Assembly: GCA_013812065.1 (NCBI GenBank)
Contig: JACCUC010000186.1
Span: 1-35,633, forward strand
Origin: Thermoleophilaceae bacterium
GTDB lineage: Bacteria > Actinomycetota > Thermoleophilia > Solirubrobacterales > Thermoleophilaceae
Direction: 5' to 3'
Length of the DNA stretch: 35,633 nt
Shown here: positions 1-7,564 of the stretch, piece after piece
How the letters are laid out: every line of letters begins with the position of its first letter
How positions within the stretch are numbered: position 1 is the first letter of the stretch
The notes under the pieces: generated by a model
What the model was told of the DNA's origin: nothing
Databases searched by the model: none
Seen by the model: the letters and a program-made list of their open reading frames with translations, nothing else
Made by a program: the position numbers and the translations under genes

Positions 1-89
1 CCCGCCAGCGGTCGCGCCGCGCCGAGCGTGAATCGCGAGGCCCGGCGGTCACCGAGCCGGTCGCCACGGGCGGGCGCGGGCGCCCTCGC

Positions 90-323
90 GTGCGCCAGGG
101 CGTCGTCGTCTCCGACAAGGCGCCGAAGACGCTTGTCGTGCGCATCGACACCACCCGCCAGCATCGCGTCTACAAGAAGACGGTCCGCGAGTCGACGACC
201 CTGCACGCCCACGACGAGCGCGACGAGGCGCGCGCCGGGGACACGGTCCGCGTCGTCGAGAGCCGTCCGCTCAGCGCCACGAAGCGCTGGCGCCTGACCG
301 AGATCCTGGAGCGGGCGAGGTAG
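90..323 (+). CDS. rpsQ: 30S ribosomal protein S17 (start uncertain, may begin left of window)
   Basis: Primary rRNA-binding protein of the small subunit body. The S17 OB-fold is clear: GVVVSDKAPKTLVV near the start and RPLSATKRWRLTEILE at the end, 77 aa from the GTG at 90. That GTG leaves only three residues before the conserved GVVVSDK and has no ribosome binding site. The same frame stays open to the left edge of the window and has no other start codon there. The real protein therefore probably carries an arginine- and proline-rich N-terminal extension starting outside the window. First gene of the spc-type cluster here, 6 nt before rplN. Confidence 0.85.
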   Translation: MRQGVVVSDKAPKTLVVRIDTTRQHRVYKKTVRESTTLHAHDERDEARAGDTVRVVESRPLSATKRWRLTEILERAR

Positions 324-329
324 CGGGCC

Positions 330-698
330 ATGATCCAACCCGAGACTCGCCTCCGGGTGGCCGACAACACCGGCGCCCGCGAGATCCTCTGCATCCGCGT
401 GCGCGGTGGCTCGCGGCGACGCTACGCCGGTGTGGGCGACATCATCGTCGGCACGGTCAAGCAGGCCATCCCGCACGCCTCGGTGCGCAAGGGCGACATC
501 GTCACCGCCGTGGTGGTGCGAACGCGCAAGGAGCTCGGCCGTGAGGACGGGACCTACATAGCCTTCGACGAGAACGCCGCGGTAATCATCGACGCCCAGC
601 AGAACCCGCGCGGAACGCGCATCTTCGGACCGGTGGCGCGCGAGCTGCGCGAGCGCAACTTCATGAAGATCGTCTCGCTGGCTCCGGAGGTGCTGTAG
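330..698 (+). CDS. rplN: 50S ribosomal protein L14
   Basis: Large-subunit protein at the subunit interface, bridging to 16S rRNA. 122 aa, the normal family length, starting MIQPETRLRVADNTGAR with the conserved ADNTGAREILCIRV stretch. The basic RVRGGSRRRYAGVGD loop and the terminal ELRERNFMKIVSLAPEVL are also conserved. A GAGG element about 10 nt upstream serves the ATG. It lies 6 nt after rpsQ and 2 nt before rplX, so it is co-transcribed. Confidence 0.97.
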   Translation: MIQPETRLRVADNTGAREILCIRVRGGSRRRYAGVGDIIVGTVKQAIPHASVRKGDIVTAVVVRTRKELGREDGTYIAFDENAAVIIDAQQNPRGTRIFGPVARELRERNFMKIVSLAPEVL

Positions 699-700
699 GG

Positions 701-1039
701 ATGGCCCACAAGGCGCGGATCCGCCGCGACGACACCGTGAAGGTCATCTCGGGCAAGGACAGCGGCAAGACCGGCCGCGTTCTACGCGTCGAGCCAAAGC
801 GCGAGCGCCTGTTCGTCGAGGGCATGAACATGCAGAAGCGCCACCAGCGTGCGCGCAGCCTGCGCGATCTCCAGAAGGCCCAGCAGGTGGGGGGGATCGT
901 CGAGTCCGAAGGCCCGATCCACATCTCGAACGTCAAGCTGCTCGACCCGCAGACCAACGAGCCGACGCGGGTGGGGATCACCCGCGAGGGCGGCGTCCGC
1001 CGGCGGGTCGCCAAGCGCTCGGGCGAGGTGATCGACTGA
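701..1039 (+). CDS. rplX: 50S ribosomal protein L24
   Basis: Assembly-initiating 23S rRNA-binding protein. 112 aa with an N-terminal KOW motif (KVISGKDSGKTGRVLRVEP, about residues 12-30), followed by the conserved VEGMNMQKRHQ and GGIVESEGPIHISNV segments. It starts 2 nt after rplN. Its TGA stop shares one base with the rplE ATG (1037-1041), so the two are translationally coupled. Confidence 0.97.
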   Translation: MAHKARIRRDDTVKVISGKDSGKTGRVLRVEPKRERLFVEGMNMQKRHQRARSLRDLQKAQQVGGIVESEGPIHISNVKLLDPQTNEPTRVGITREGGVRRRVAKRSGEVID

Positions 1040-1743
1040 TGGCGGTCAAGACCCCCGCGGTGATCCCGCGCCTGAGGACCCGGTACGAGGAGGAGATCCG
1101 CTCCCAGCTCGTCGAGCGCTACGGCCTGCGCAGCGTCATGGAGGCTCCGAGGCTCGAGAAGATCACGCTGAACATGGGCGTCGGCGACGCCAAGCAGGAC
1201 TCGCGCGTGCTCGAGCAGGCCGGCGAGCAGCTGGCGATCATCGCCGGCCAGGCTCCGAGCGAGCGCCGCGCACGCCGGTCGATCGCCGGCTTCAAGATCC
1301 GCGACGGAATGCCGATCGGGGTCGCGGTCACCCTGCGCAATGCGCGCATGTACGAGTTCCTCGACCGCCTCACGGCGATCGCGCTGCCACGGGTGCGCGA
1401 CTTCCGCGGGCTCAACCCGCGGGCGTTCGACGGGCGGGGCAACTACTCGCTCGGGATCCGTGAGCAGATCATCTTCCCGGAGATCGACTACGACGCGATC
1501 GACCAGGTGCGCGGCCTCGACGTGGCCATCACGACCTCCACCGACAGCGACGCGCAGGCGTTCTTCCTGCTGCGCGAGCTGGGGATGCCGTTCCAGCGCG
1601 AGGGCGGACCCGAGGATGCCGCTGCGCGCCGCCGCGACGAGGAGGACCGCGGCGGTCCGAGCCAGGCCGACGCCATCTCCCCCGCCGACCAGCCGCCCGA
1701 TGCCGAGGCCGTTCCCTCCGGCATCGGCGGGGATCCCGGCTAG
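1039..1743 (+). CDS. rplE: 50S ribosomal protein L5 with a C-terminal extension
   Basis: 5S rRNA-binding protein of the central protuberance. The L5 core is complete: ARLEKITLNMGVGDA-type N-terminus, GQAPSERRARRSIAGFKIRDG and RDFRGLNPRAFDGRGNYSLG, ending near residue 190 at ELGMPFQ. At 234 aa it is about 45-50 residues longer than typical L5. The extra tail (from about residue 191) is rich in Asp, Glu, Pro, Ala and Gly and looks disordered. The start overlaps the rplX stop. Its TAG stop (1741-1743) is also the first part of a TAGCGT hexamer ahead of the S14 gene. Confidence 0.96.
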   Translation: MAVKTPAVIPRLRTRYEEEIRSQLVERYGLRSVMEAPRLEKITLNMGVGDAKQDSRVLEQAGEQLAIIAGQAPSERRARRSIAGFKIRDGMPIGVAVTLRNARMYEFLDRLTAIALPRVRDFRGLNPRAFDGRGNYSLGIREQIIFPEIDYDAIDQVRGLDVAITTSTDSDAQAFFLLRELGMPFQREGGPEDAAARRRDEEDRGGPSQADAISPADQPPDAEAVPSGIGGDPG

Positions 1744-1756
1744 CGTAGGACAACCC

Positions 1757-1942
1757 ATGGCCAAGACCTCGCAGTTCGTCAAGTCTCAGCGTCAGCACAA
1801 GTACAAGACGCGCAACTACCACCGCTGCCGGCGCTGTGGTCGCTCGCGCGCCTACCTGCGCAAGTTCGGCCTGTGTCGCATCTGCCTGCGCGAGATGGCC
1901 AGCGAGGGCTACGTCCCCGGCCTGACCAAGTCGAGCTGGTAG
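1757..1942 (+). CDS. rpsZ: 30S ribosomal protein S14, zinc-binding type Z
   Basis: Small-subunit head protein, 61 aa, the short zinc-ribbon form. Four cysteines, C24-x2-C27 and C40-x2-C43, in HRCRRCGRSR and GLCRICLRE make the zinc site. The protein ends GYVPGLTKSSW as is standard. ATG at 1757 is preceded by AGGA at 1747-1750, a plausible ribosome binding site. It sits 13 nt after rplE. Confidence 0.96.
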   Translation: MAKTSQFVKSQRQHKYKTRNYHRCRRCGRSRAYLRKFGLCRICLREMASEGYVPGLTKSSW

Positions 1943-1964
1943 TGCTCCCGCCCCCGAGAACGCC

Positions 1965-2363
1965 ATGACCCTGACCGATCCGATCGCCGACCTGCTCACG
2001 CGCATCCGCAACGCGCTCGTCGCCGAGCACGACGAGGTGGAGCTTCCCTCCTCACGCTTCAAGGCCGAGGTCGCCCGCATCCTCGCCGAGCAGGGCTACA
2101 TCGAGGGCTACCGGACCGAGCCCGCACGCGTCGGCCAGAGACTGCACATCGACCTCAAGTACACGCCCGACCGCCGTCCGGTCATCTCCGGCCTGCGGCG
2201 CGTCTCTCGCCCGGGCCGACGCACCTATGTCGGGGCGGGCGAGGTGCCTCGCGTGCTCGGCGGCATGGGCACTGCGATCGTGTCGACATCGAGCGGGGTC
2301 ATGACCGGTCACGAGGCCCGCCGCGCGGGCGTGGGCGGCGAGGTCGTCGCTTTCATCTACTAG
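1965..2363 (+). CDS. rpsH: 30S ribosomal protein S8
   Basis: Central-domain 16S rRNA-binding protein; in other bacteria it also represses its own operon by binding the mRNA. 132 aa, normal length, with DPIADLLTRIRNA at the N-terminus and the signature STSSGVMTGHEARRAGVGGE and FIY at the C-terminus. It lies 22 nt after rpsZ. Its TAG stop at 2361-2363 abuts a three-codon ORF (2364-2375) that overlaps the rplF start. Confidence 0.97.
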   Translation: MTLTDPIADLLTRIRNALVAEHDEVELPSSRFKAEVARILAEQGYIEGYRTEPARVGQRLHIDLKYTPDRRPVISGLRRVSRPGRRTYVGAGEVPRVLGGMGTAIVSTSSGVMTGHEARRAGVGGEVVAFIY

Positions 2364-2371
2364 ATGCAGCG

Positions 2372-2905
2372 ATGAGCCGTATCGGAAAGCAGCCGATTCC
2401 CGTGCCGGCGGGCGTCAACGTGCAGGTCGAGCCCGGGCTCGTGCGCGTCAACGGTCCCAAGGGCGAGCTCTCCGAGCGGGTGTCGCGCGCGATGACCGTG
2501 GAGCAGTCCGACGGCGAGCTGCTCGTCACTCGCCCCACCGACCGCGGCGAGCACCGCGCCCTGCACGGGCTCACCCGCACGCTGATCGCCAACATGGTCA
2601 CCGGCGTCACCGACGGCTACGAGAAGCGGCTCGAGATTCAGGGCGTCGGCTACCGCGCCGCCCTGCGCGGCACCGACGTGGAGCTCCAGGTCGGCTACTC
2701 CCATCCCGTGGCGATGTCGGCGCCCGCGGGCATCGAGTTCGACGTCCCGGCTCCGACTCAGATCGTCGTGCGGGGGCCGTCCAAGCAGGCCGTCGGGGAG
2801 ATCGCGGCGCGGATCCGCAAGGTGCGACCGCCCGAGCCCTACAAGGGCAAGGGGATCCGCTACCAGGGCGAGCAGGTCCATCGCAAGGTGGGCAAGCGCG
2901 CATGA
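2372..2905 (+). CDS. rplF: 50S ribosomal protein L6
   Basis: Two-domain 23S rRNA-binding protein near the factor-binding site. 177 aa, normal length. It begins MSRIGKQPIPVPAGVNV and ends with the conserved PEPYKGKGIRYQGE and RKVGKRA. No ribosome binding site is evident at a proper distance. Instead the ATG overlaps the stop of the tiny frame ATG-CAG-CGA-TGA (2364-2375), which could aid coupling. Its stop overlaps the rplR start by 4 nt (ATGA). Confidence 0.97.
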   Translation: MSRIGKQPIPVPAGVNVQVEPGLVRVNGPKGELSERVSRAMTVEQSDGELLVTRPTDRGEHRALHGLTRTLIANMVTGVTDGYEKRLEIQGVGYRAALRGTDVELQVGYSHPVAMSAPAGIEFDVPAPTQIVVRGPSKQAVGEIAARIRKVRPPEPYKGKGIRYQGEQVHRKVGKRA

Positions 2906-3264
2906 GCGGCGTCCGCACCGCCGACAAGCCCGCCCAGCGCCTGCGGCGTCGCCGGCGGGTGCGCGCCAAGGTGCGCGGCACCGCCGAGCGCCCGCGGCTG
3001 TCGGTCTTCCGCTCGAACCGCGGCGTCGGCGCCCAGCTCGTCGATGACGTCAACGGGCACACCCTGGCCGCGGCGACATGGACCGAACCCGAGCTGCGCG
3101 AGCTCGGGCGCACCGACCAGGCCCGGCGTGCCGGCGAGCTGCTCGCCGCCCGTGCGCGGGAGCAGGGCGTGGAGGCCTGCGTGTTCGACCGCGGCGGCTA
3201 CCGATATCACGGCCGCGTGCAGGCGCTCGCCGAAGGGGCCCGCGAGGGAGGCCTGCGCTTCTAG
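2902..3264 (+). CDS. rplR: 50S ribosomal protein L18
   Basis: 5S rRNA-binding protein. 120 aa, with the arginine-rich N-terminus (RLRRRRRVRAKVRGTAERPR), LSVFRSNRGVGAQLVDD and the C-terminal VFDRGGYRYHGRVQALAEGAREGGL motif. An AAGG lies just upstream inside rplF, and the start overlaps rplF by 4 nt. A 75-nt gap follows before rpsE. Confidence 0.97.
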   Translation: MSGVRTADKPAQRLRRRRRVRAKVRGTAERPRLSVFRSNRGVGAQLVDDVNGHTLAAATWTEPELRELGRTDQARRAGELLAARAREQGVEACVFDRGGYRYHGRVQALAEGAREGGLRF

Positions 3265-3322
3265 GAGTCGCGGGCGGGCGCCGAGGGTCCTTCCTCGCCG
3301 CCGTCGCGCGAGAAGCGTCCGA

Positions 3323-3328
3323 TACCCT
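3323..3328 (+). promoter_or_regulatory. Putative internal -10 element (TACCCT) for rpsE
   Basis: TACCCT ends 11 nt before the rpsE ATG, in the only sizeable gap (75 nt) of this part of the operon. There is no Shine-Dalgarno sequence before rpsE, which fits a leaderless internal transcript. No clear -35 is visible. Confidence 0.4.
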
Positions 3329-3339
3329 CGACAGTCGCC

Positions 3340-3930
3340 ATGGCCCGCGGAGAGAGAACAGAGCGCGCCGGTCCCGACCTGCAGGAGCGGGTCGTCGAGA
3401 TCAATCGCGTCGCGAAGGTCGTCAAGGGCGGCCGGCGCTTCTCGTTCACGGCGCTCGTCGTCGTCGGCGACGAGCGCTCACGGGTCGGCGTCGGCTACGG
3501 CAAGGCGAACGAGGTCCCGCTCGCCATCCAGAAGGGCGTGGAGCGGGCGCGCCGGAACATGTTCGATGTCCCGATGTACGGGACGACGATCACCCATGAG
3601 GTGGTCGGGGTGTTCGGCGCCGGGCGCGTCCTGCTCAAGCCCGCCTCCGAGGGTACCGGCGTGATCGCTGGTGGCGGCGTCCGCGCCGTGCTCGAGCTCG
3701 CCGGCATTCGCGACGTGCTCTCGAAGTCGCTCGGGACGCAGAACCCGATCAACCTGGTCAAGGCAACGGTCACCGGCCTCCAGGAGCTTCGCAGCCCGGC
3801 TCAGGTGGCCGAGCTGCGCGGGCTCAGCGTGCGTGAGGTGCTCGGTGGGCGTCCCGACGCTGCCAACAGAGCACCGGCGGACAGCGCCGACGGCGGCCAG
3901 GCCCAAGCGTCCGTGGAGGCGGGGTCATGA
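3340..3930 (+). CDS. rpsE: 30S ribosomal protein S5
   Basis: Decoding-fidelity protein of the small subunit. 196 aa with the double-stranded RNA-binding N-terminal domain (VAKVVKGGRRFSFTALVVVG, GVGYGKANEVPLAIQKG) and the C-terminal domain (LLKPASEGTGVIAGGGVRAV, KSLGTQNPINLVKATV). A Ser/Ala/Asp-rich tail of about 25 residues follows the conserved core. The start is preceded by a TACCCT box rather than a ribosome binding site. Its TGA stop overlaps the rpmD ATG. Confidence 0.97.
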   Translation: MARGERTERAGPDLQERVVEINRVAKVVKGGRRFSFTALVVVGDERSRVGVGYGKANEVPLAIQKGVERARRNMFDVPMYGTTITHEVVGVFGAGRVLLKPASEGTGVIAGGGVRAVLELAGIRDVLSKSLGTQNPINLVKATVTGLQELRSPAQVAELRGLSVREVLGGRPDAANRAPADSADGGQAQASVEAGS

Positions 3931-4106
3931 TGGCCGATCTGCGCGTGACCCAGGTCCGTTCGGCCAACGGTGCCAACCCCAAGCAGCGGGCAGCGCTCCG
4001 CTCGCTCGGCCTCGGCCCCATCGGGTCCGCCTGCGAGCGACCCGACGAGCCCACCGTACGGGGGGCTCTGCGCGTCGTCGAGCACCTCGTCAGGATCGAA
4101 CGCTGA
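3927..4106 (+). CDS. rpmD: 50S ribosomal protein L30
   Basis: Small 23S rRNA-binding protein, 59 aa. MMADLRVTQVRSANGANPKQ is followed by RAALRSLGLGPIGSACERPD, matching the L30 pattern VTQVRS...K.R..LRSLGL, and the protein ends VRGALRVVEHLVRIER. Two adjacent ATGs (3927 and 3930) are possible starts. 3927 gives the usual ATGA overlap with rpsE and is preferred. It sits in the standard S5-L30-L15 order. Confidence 0.93.
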   Translation: MMADLRVTQVRSANGANPKQRAALRSLGLGPIGSACERPDEPTVRGALRVVEHLVRIER

Positions 4107-4114
4107 GGGCCGTC

Positions 4115-4606
4115 GTGGACCCGGAGGACATCGGACTGCACTCGCTGCGCCCGGCGCCGGGCTCGCGCCACCGTCCCAAGCGGGTCGGCCGCGGCGAGGG
4201 CTCGGGCCTCGGCAAGACCTCCGGCCGCGGACACAAGGGGTACGGCTCCCGCTCCGGCTCGAAGAGCAAGGCGCGTTACGAGGGCGGCCAGATGCCGATC
4301 CACATGCGCCTGCGCAAGCTGCGCGGGCCGCACATGAAGAAGTCGATGCCCTTCGAGCAGTTCCGCACGCATACCCAGCCCGTCAACGTGCGCGACCTCG
4401 AGGCTCGCTTCGAGGCCGGCGACGAGGTCACGCCCCAGACCCTCGCCGCCGCCGGGCTCGCCACGCGCAAGGGCGTGCCCGTGAAGATCCTCGGCGAGGG
4501 CGACCTGACCAAGAAGCTGACCGTCCGCGTCCACGGCTTCTCGAAGGCCGCCCGCGAGCGCATCGAGTCCGCGGGCGGCAGCTGCGAGCCTCCGCCCGAG
4601 CTCTAG
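4115..4606 (+). CDS. rplO: 50S ribosomal protein L15
   Basis: Late-assembly 23S rRNA-binding protein, 163 aa. The Gly-rich basic N-terminus GRGEGSGLGKTSGRGHKG, YEGGQMPIHMRLRKLRG and a terminal L18e-like domain (VPVKILGEGDLTKKLTVRVH) are characteristic. The GTG at 4115 is chosen because GAGGG stands 7 nt upstream and the protein then starts MDPEDIGLHSLRPAPGS as in the family. It lies 8 nt after rpmD and 22 nt before secY. Confidence 0.95.
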   Translation: MDPEDIGLHSLRPAPGSRHRPKRVGRGEGSGLGKTSGRGHKGYGSRSGSKSKARYEGGQMPIHMRLRKLRGPHMKKSMPFEQFRTHTQPVNVRDLEARFEAGDEVTPQTLAAAGLATRKGVPVKILGEGDLTKKLTVRVHGFSKAARERIESAGGSCEPPPEL

Positions 4607-4628
4607 ATAGCCGCCCGGGCTCGGACCC

Positions 4629-5900
4629 ATGCTGCAGACGCTCCTCAACTCGATCCGCACGCCCGACATCCGGCGCAAGCTGCTGTTCACCGCGGCCATG
4701 CTCGCGCTGTACCGCCTCGGCTCCTTCATTCCCGCCCCGGGGATCGACGTGACGGCGGTCGAACGCATCGCCCAGAGCTTCCAGGGCTCGAACGTGCTCG
4801 GCTTCCTCAACCTGTTCTCGGGCGGCAGCCTGCAGCGCTTCGCGATCTTCGCCCTCGGGATCATGCCCTACATCACCGCGTCGATCATGCTGCAGCTCCT
4901 GACCGTGGTGCTGCCCTCGCTCGAGAAGCTGCGCAAGGAGGGCGAGGTCGGTCAGCAGAAGATCACCCAGTACACGCGCTACCTGACCGTCGGGCTCGCC
5001 TTTGGTCAGTCGATCGGCTACGTCTTCCTGTTTCGCTCCTTCGGCGCGACCGCCGGCACCTCGGTGGTCGAGAACTTCAACTTCAGCGCGGTCTTCATCA
5101 TCGTGACCACGCTTACCGCGGGAACGGTGCTCGTCATGTGGCTCGGCGAGCTGATCACCCAGCGCGGCATCGGCAACGGCATCTCGCTGATGATCTTCGC
5201 GAGCATCGTCGCCGGTCTGCCTAACGGCCTCCAGGGCTGGTGGACGAACCCCGACCAGATCTTCAAGGTGATGATGCCCTTCCTCGCGCTGGCGGTCGTG
5301 GCCGCCGTCGTCTTCATGCAGGAGGGCCAGCGGCGGATACCCGTGCAGTACGCCAAGCGCGTCATCGGACGGCGGATGGCGGGCGGCGGCTCGACCTACC
5401 TTCCGCTGCGGGTCAACATGGCCGGCGTGATCCCGGTGATCTTCGCCGCCTCGCTGATGGCCTTCCCGCCCACCGTCGGGGAGCTCATCCAGGCGCCCTG
5501 GGCGCGGAGCATCTCGACCTTCTTCAGCCCGAGTGGGTGGGCCTACATCGTCGGCGAGTCGATCATGATCATCGTCTTCACCTACTTCTACACGGCCGTG
5601 ACCTTCAACCCGGTCGAGCAGGCCGACAACCTCAAGAAGCACGGTGGCTTCATACCGGGGGTGAGACCGGGGCGGCCCACCGCCGAGTTCCTCGACCGCA
5701 TCCTGAGCCGCCTCACCTTCCCGGGCGCCCTCTACCTGGCTGCCGTCGCGGCCCTGCCGACCCTCCTCATCAGCCAGACGTCGGCCAACTTCTTCTTCGG
5801 CGGCACGTCGATCCTGATCGTGGTCGGCGTCGCCCTCGACACCATGAAGCAGCTCGAGGCGCAGCTGATGATGAGGAATTACGAAGGATTTCTCAAGTAG
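4629..5900 (+). CDS. secY: Protein translocase subunit SecY
   Basis: Pore subunit of the Sec translocon in the cytoplasmic membrane. 423 aa with the family's ten transmembrane segments. MPYITASIMLQLL (TM2), WLGELITQRGIGNGISLMIF, the cytoplasmic loop YAKRVIGRRMAGGGSTYLPL and GGFIPGVRPGRPTAEFL are recognisable SecY signatures. It is placed between rplO and adk as in most bacteria. No strong ribosome binding site precedes the ATG. Confidence 0.97.
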   Translation: MLQTLLNSIRTPDIRRKLLFTAAMLALYRLGSFIPAPGIDVTAVERIAQSFQGSNVLGFLNLFSGGSLQRFAIFALGIMPYITASIMLQLLTVVLPSLEKLRKEGEVGQQKITQYTRYLTVGLAFGQSIGYVFLFRSFGATAGTSVVENFNFSAVFIIVTTLTAGTVLVMWLGELITQRGIGNGISLMIFASIVAGLPNGLQGWWTNPDQIFKVMMPFLALAVVAAVVFMQEGQRRIPVQYAKRVIGRRMAGGGSTYLPLRVNMAGVIPVIFAASLMAFPPTVGELIQAPWARSISTFFSPSGWAYIVGESIMIIVFTYFYTAVTFNPVEQADNLKKHGGFIPGVRPGRPTAEFLDRILSRLTFPGALYLAAVAALPTLLISQTSANFFFGGTSILIVVGVALDTMKQLEAQLMMRNYEGFLK

Positions 5901-5954
5901 CGCTCCGGGCGACGAACGTCGACAGCCGAGGTGCAGACGGCGCGGTCGTTCCGA

Positions 5955-5960
5955 TACGCT
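5955..5960 (+). promoter_or_regulatory. Putative -10 element (TACGCT) for adk
   Basis: TACGCT ends 10 nt before the GTG start of adk inside the 70-nt secY-adk gap, with no ribosome binding site. It fits the leaderless-promoter pattern seen throughout the window. Confidence 0.5.
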
Positions 5961-5970
5961 GCCGCGCCTC

Positions 5971-6645
5971 GTGGCGCAGCTCAACCTCATCCTCCTTGGT
6001 CCTCCGGGGGCTGGGAAGGGCACCCAGGCCGAGCGTCTCGTCGACGACTTCGACCTTCCCTACTACGCCACCGGCGACATCCTGCGCGCGGCGGTCAAGG
6101 AGGAGTCGGAGCTCGGGCGCAAGGCCGGCGAGTACATGGAACGGGGGGACCTCGTTCCCGATGAGGTGGTCGTCGAGGTCGTCGTCGACCGCATCGACCG
6201 CACCGAGGCCGAGGACGGCTTCCTGCTCGACGGCTTTCCGCGCAACCCCGAACAGGCCCGGGCCCTCGACGACGAGCTGAGCCGGCTCGGCCGTGAGCTC
6301 ACCGCGGTGCTCCTGATCGAGGTCGACGACGACGAGGTCGTGCGCCGCCTGGCCGGGCGCCGCGTGTGCGTCAAGAACGGCCACCTCTACCACGTCGAGT
6401 TGGATCCGCCGAAGCGAGAGGGCGTCTGCGATCAGGACGGGTCGAAGCTGGTCCAGCGCGACGATGATCGTTCCGACACCGTCAAGCACCGGCTCGAGGT
6501 CTACCGGGATCAGACGAGCCCGCTGGCCCAGGTCTACGAGGAGCGGGGGCTTCTGCGCCGCTTCGACGGCAGCCGCTCAACCTCCGAGGTGCACGACCAC
6601 ATCCGCGCCACGCTCGCGACGCTGCGGCTCGAGAGCGAGCTGTAG
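5971..6645 (+). CDS. adk: Adenylate kinase
   Basis: Converts ATP plus AMP to two ADP in the cytoplasm. 224 aa, GTG start. P-loop GPPGAGKGTQ at residues 10-19, AMP-binding ATGDILRAAV and LLDGFPRNPEQA, and a full-length LID domain (GRRVCVKNGHLYH ... PPKREGVCDQDG ... QRDDDRSDTV). In the LID zinc site the usual C-x2-C pairs are reduced to C-x2-N and C-x2-D, so metal binding may be weak or lost. First gene after secY, as usual. Confidence 0.96.
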   Translation: MAQLNLILLGPPGAGKGTQAERLVDDFDLPYYATGDILRAAVKEESELGRKAGEYMERGDLVPDEVVVEVVVDRIDRTEAEDGFLLDGFPRNPEQARALDDELSRLGRELTAVLLIEVDDDEVVRRLAGRRVCVKNGHLYHVELDPPKREGVCDQDGSKLVQRDDDRSDTVKHRLEVYRDQTSPLAQVYEERGLLRRFDGSRSTSEVHDHIRATLATLRLESEL

Positions 6646-6656
6646 CAGCCCGGCTG

Positions 6657-6662
6657 TAGGCT
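6657..6662 (+). promoter_or_regulatory. Putative -10 element (TAGGCT) for map
   Basis: TAGGCT ends 8 nt before the TTG start of map. No ribosome binding site is present in between, which is consistent with a leaderless transcript. Confidence 0.5.
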
Positions 6663-6670
6663 CGTCTCGG

Positions 6671-7468
6671 TTGATCGTCCAGAAGACCCACTTCCAGATC
6701 GAGCAGATGGCGGCCGCGGGGCGGATCCTCGCCCGCTGCCTGCAGCTCGTGCGTGCCAAAGCACGCCCGGGAGTGACTACGCGGGAGCTCGACAAAGTGG
6801 CCGAGCGGTGCATCCGGGCTCAGGGCGGCGAGCCGGCTTTCAAGGGCTATCGCGGGTTCCCAGGCTCGATCTGCGCCTCGCCGAACTCGATGATCGTGCA
6901 CGGCATCCCCGATGGCTACCGACTCGAACGCGGCGACATCCTCGCCATCGACGTGGGCGTCGAGCTCGACGGCTGGGTCGCGGATGCGGCGGTTACCGTA
7001 GCCGTGGGCCAGGTCTCTCCGGTGGCGCGCCGGCTGCTCGACACGACCTCCGCCGCGCTCTTCGACGCCGTGGAGCAGTGCCGGCTCGGCAATCGCCTGG
7101 GTGACGTGTCCCGCGCCGTGCAGCGGCGCGTCGAGGACGACGGCATGGCCGTCGTGCGCTCGCTGGTCGGGCACGGCATCGGGCGATCGATGCACGAGGA
7201 TCCGCAGGTGCCGAACTTCGGGGCGCCCGGCACGGGCCTCGAGCTGACCGAGGGAACGGTGCTCGCCGTCGAGCCGATGGTCACGGCGGGCGGCCCCGCG
7301 ATCCGGATGGGCTCGGACGGCTGGTCGGTCTACTCGCAGGACGGATCGCTCGCGGCGCACTTCGAGCACACGATCGCCGTGACCGCCGACGGGCCTCGGA
7401 TTCTCACTCCCTGGCACCTCGACGAGGAGTCGTGGGCGCGACCCGAGCGACGCGCCGAGACTGCCTGA
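6671..7468 (+). CDS. map: Type I methionine aminopeptidase
   Basis: Removes the N-terminal methionine of nascent proteins using a dinuclear metal centre. 265 aa from the TTG at 6671 (MIVQKTHFQIEQMAAAG). The metal ligands are in place: DVGVELDGWVADAAVTV (two Asp), GHGIGRSMHEDPQVPNF (His), AVEPMVTAGG (Glu) and AHFEHTIAVT (Glu). The start is supported by the TAGGCT box 8 nt upstream and by the typical type I length. An in-frame extension upstream would overlap adk and is rejected. Confidence 0.94.
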   Translation: MIVQKTHFQIEQMAAAGRILARCLQLVRAKARPGVTTRELDKVAERCIRAQGGEPAFKGYRGFPGSICASPNSMIVHGIPDGYRLERGDILAIDVGVELDGWVADAAVTVAVGQVSPVARRLLDTTSAALFDAVEQCRLGNRLGDVSRAVQRRVEDDGMAVVRSLVGHGIGRSMHEDPQVPNFGAPGTGLELTEGTVLAVEPMVTAGGPAIRMGSDGWSVYSQDGSLAAHFEHTIAVTADGPRILTPWHLDEESWARPERRAETA

Positions 7469-7484
7469 AACCGCTCGTCCCTGC

Positions 7485-7490
7485 TAGGCT
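7485..7490 (+). promoter_or_regulatory. Putative -10 element (TAGGCT) for rpmJ and the alpha operon
   Basis: TAGGCT lies in the 96-nt map-rpmJ gap, where infA would normally be. The first in-frame start after it is a GTG at 7499, 8 nt downstream. The conserved L36 start is at 7565. Confidence 0.45.
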
Positions 7491-7564
7491 GCAGGGTCGT
7501 GCTGTGGACCGACTCCTGGGTCCGCCGCGCCACCTCTGGAACTCCGTCGAGGATCGCGAGAGCG

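Noticed and set aside
1741..1746. TAGCGT hexamer 10 nt before rpsZ as a leaderless promoter
   Set aside because: It begins with the rplE stop codon, AGGA follows as a ribosome binding site, and the gap is only 13 nt, so operon transcription explains the gene.
4428..6023. 531-codon minus-strand frame opposite rplO/secY/adk
   Set aside because: Low-complexity charged translation antisense to well-identified genes.
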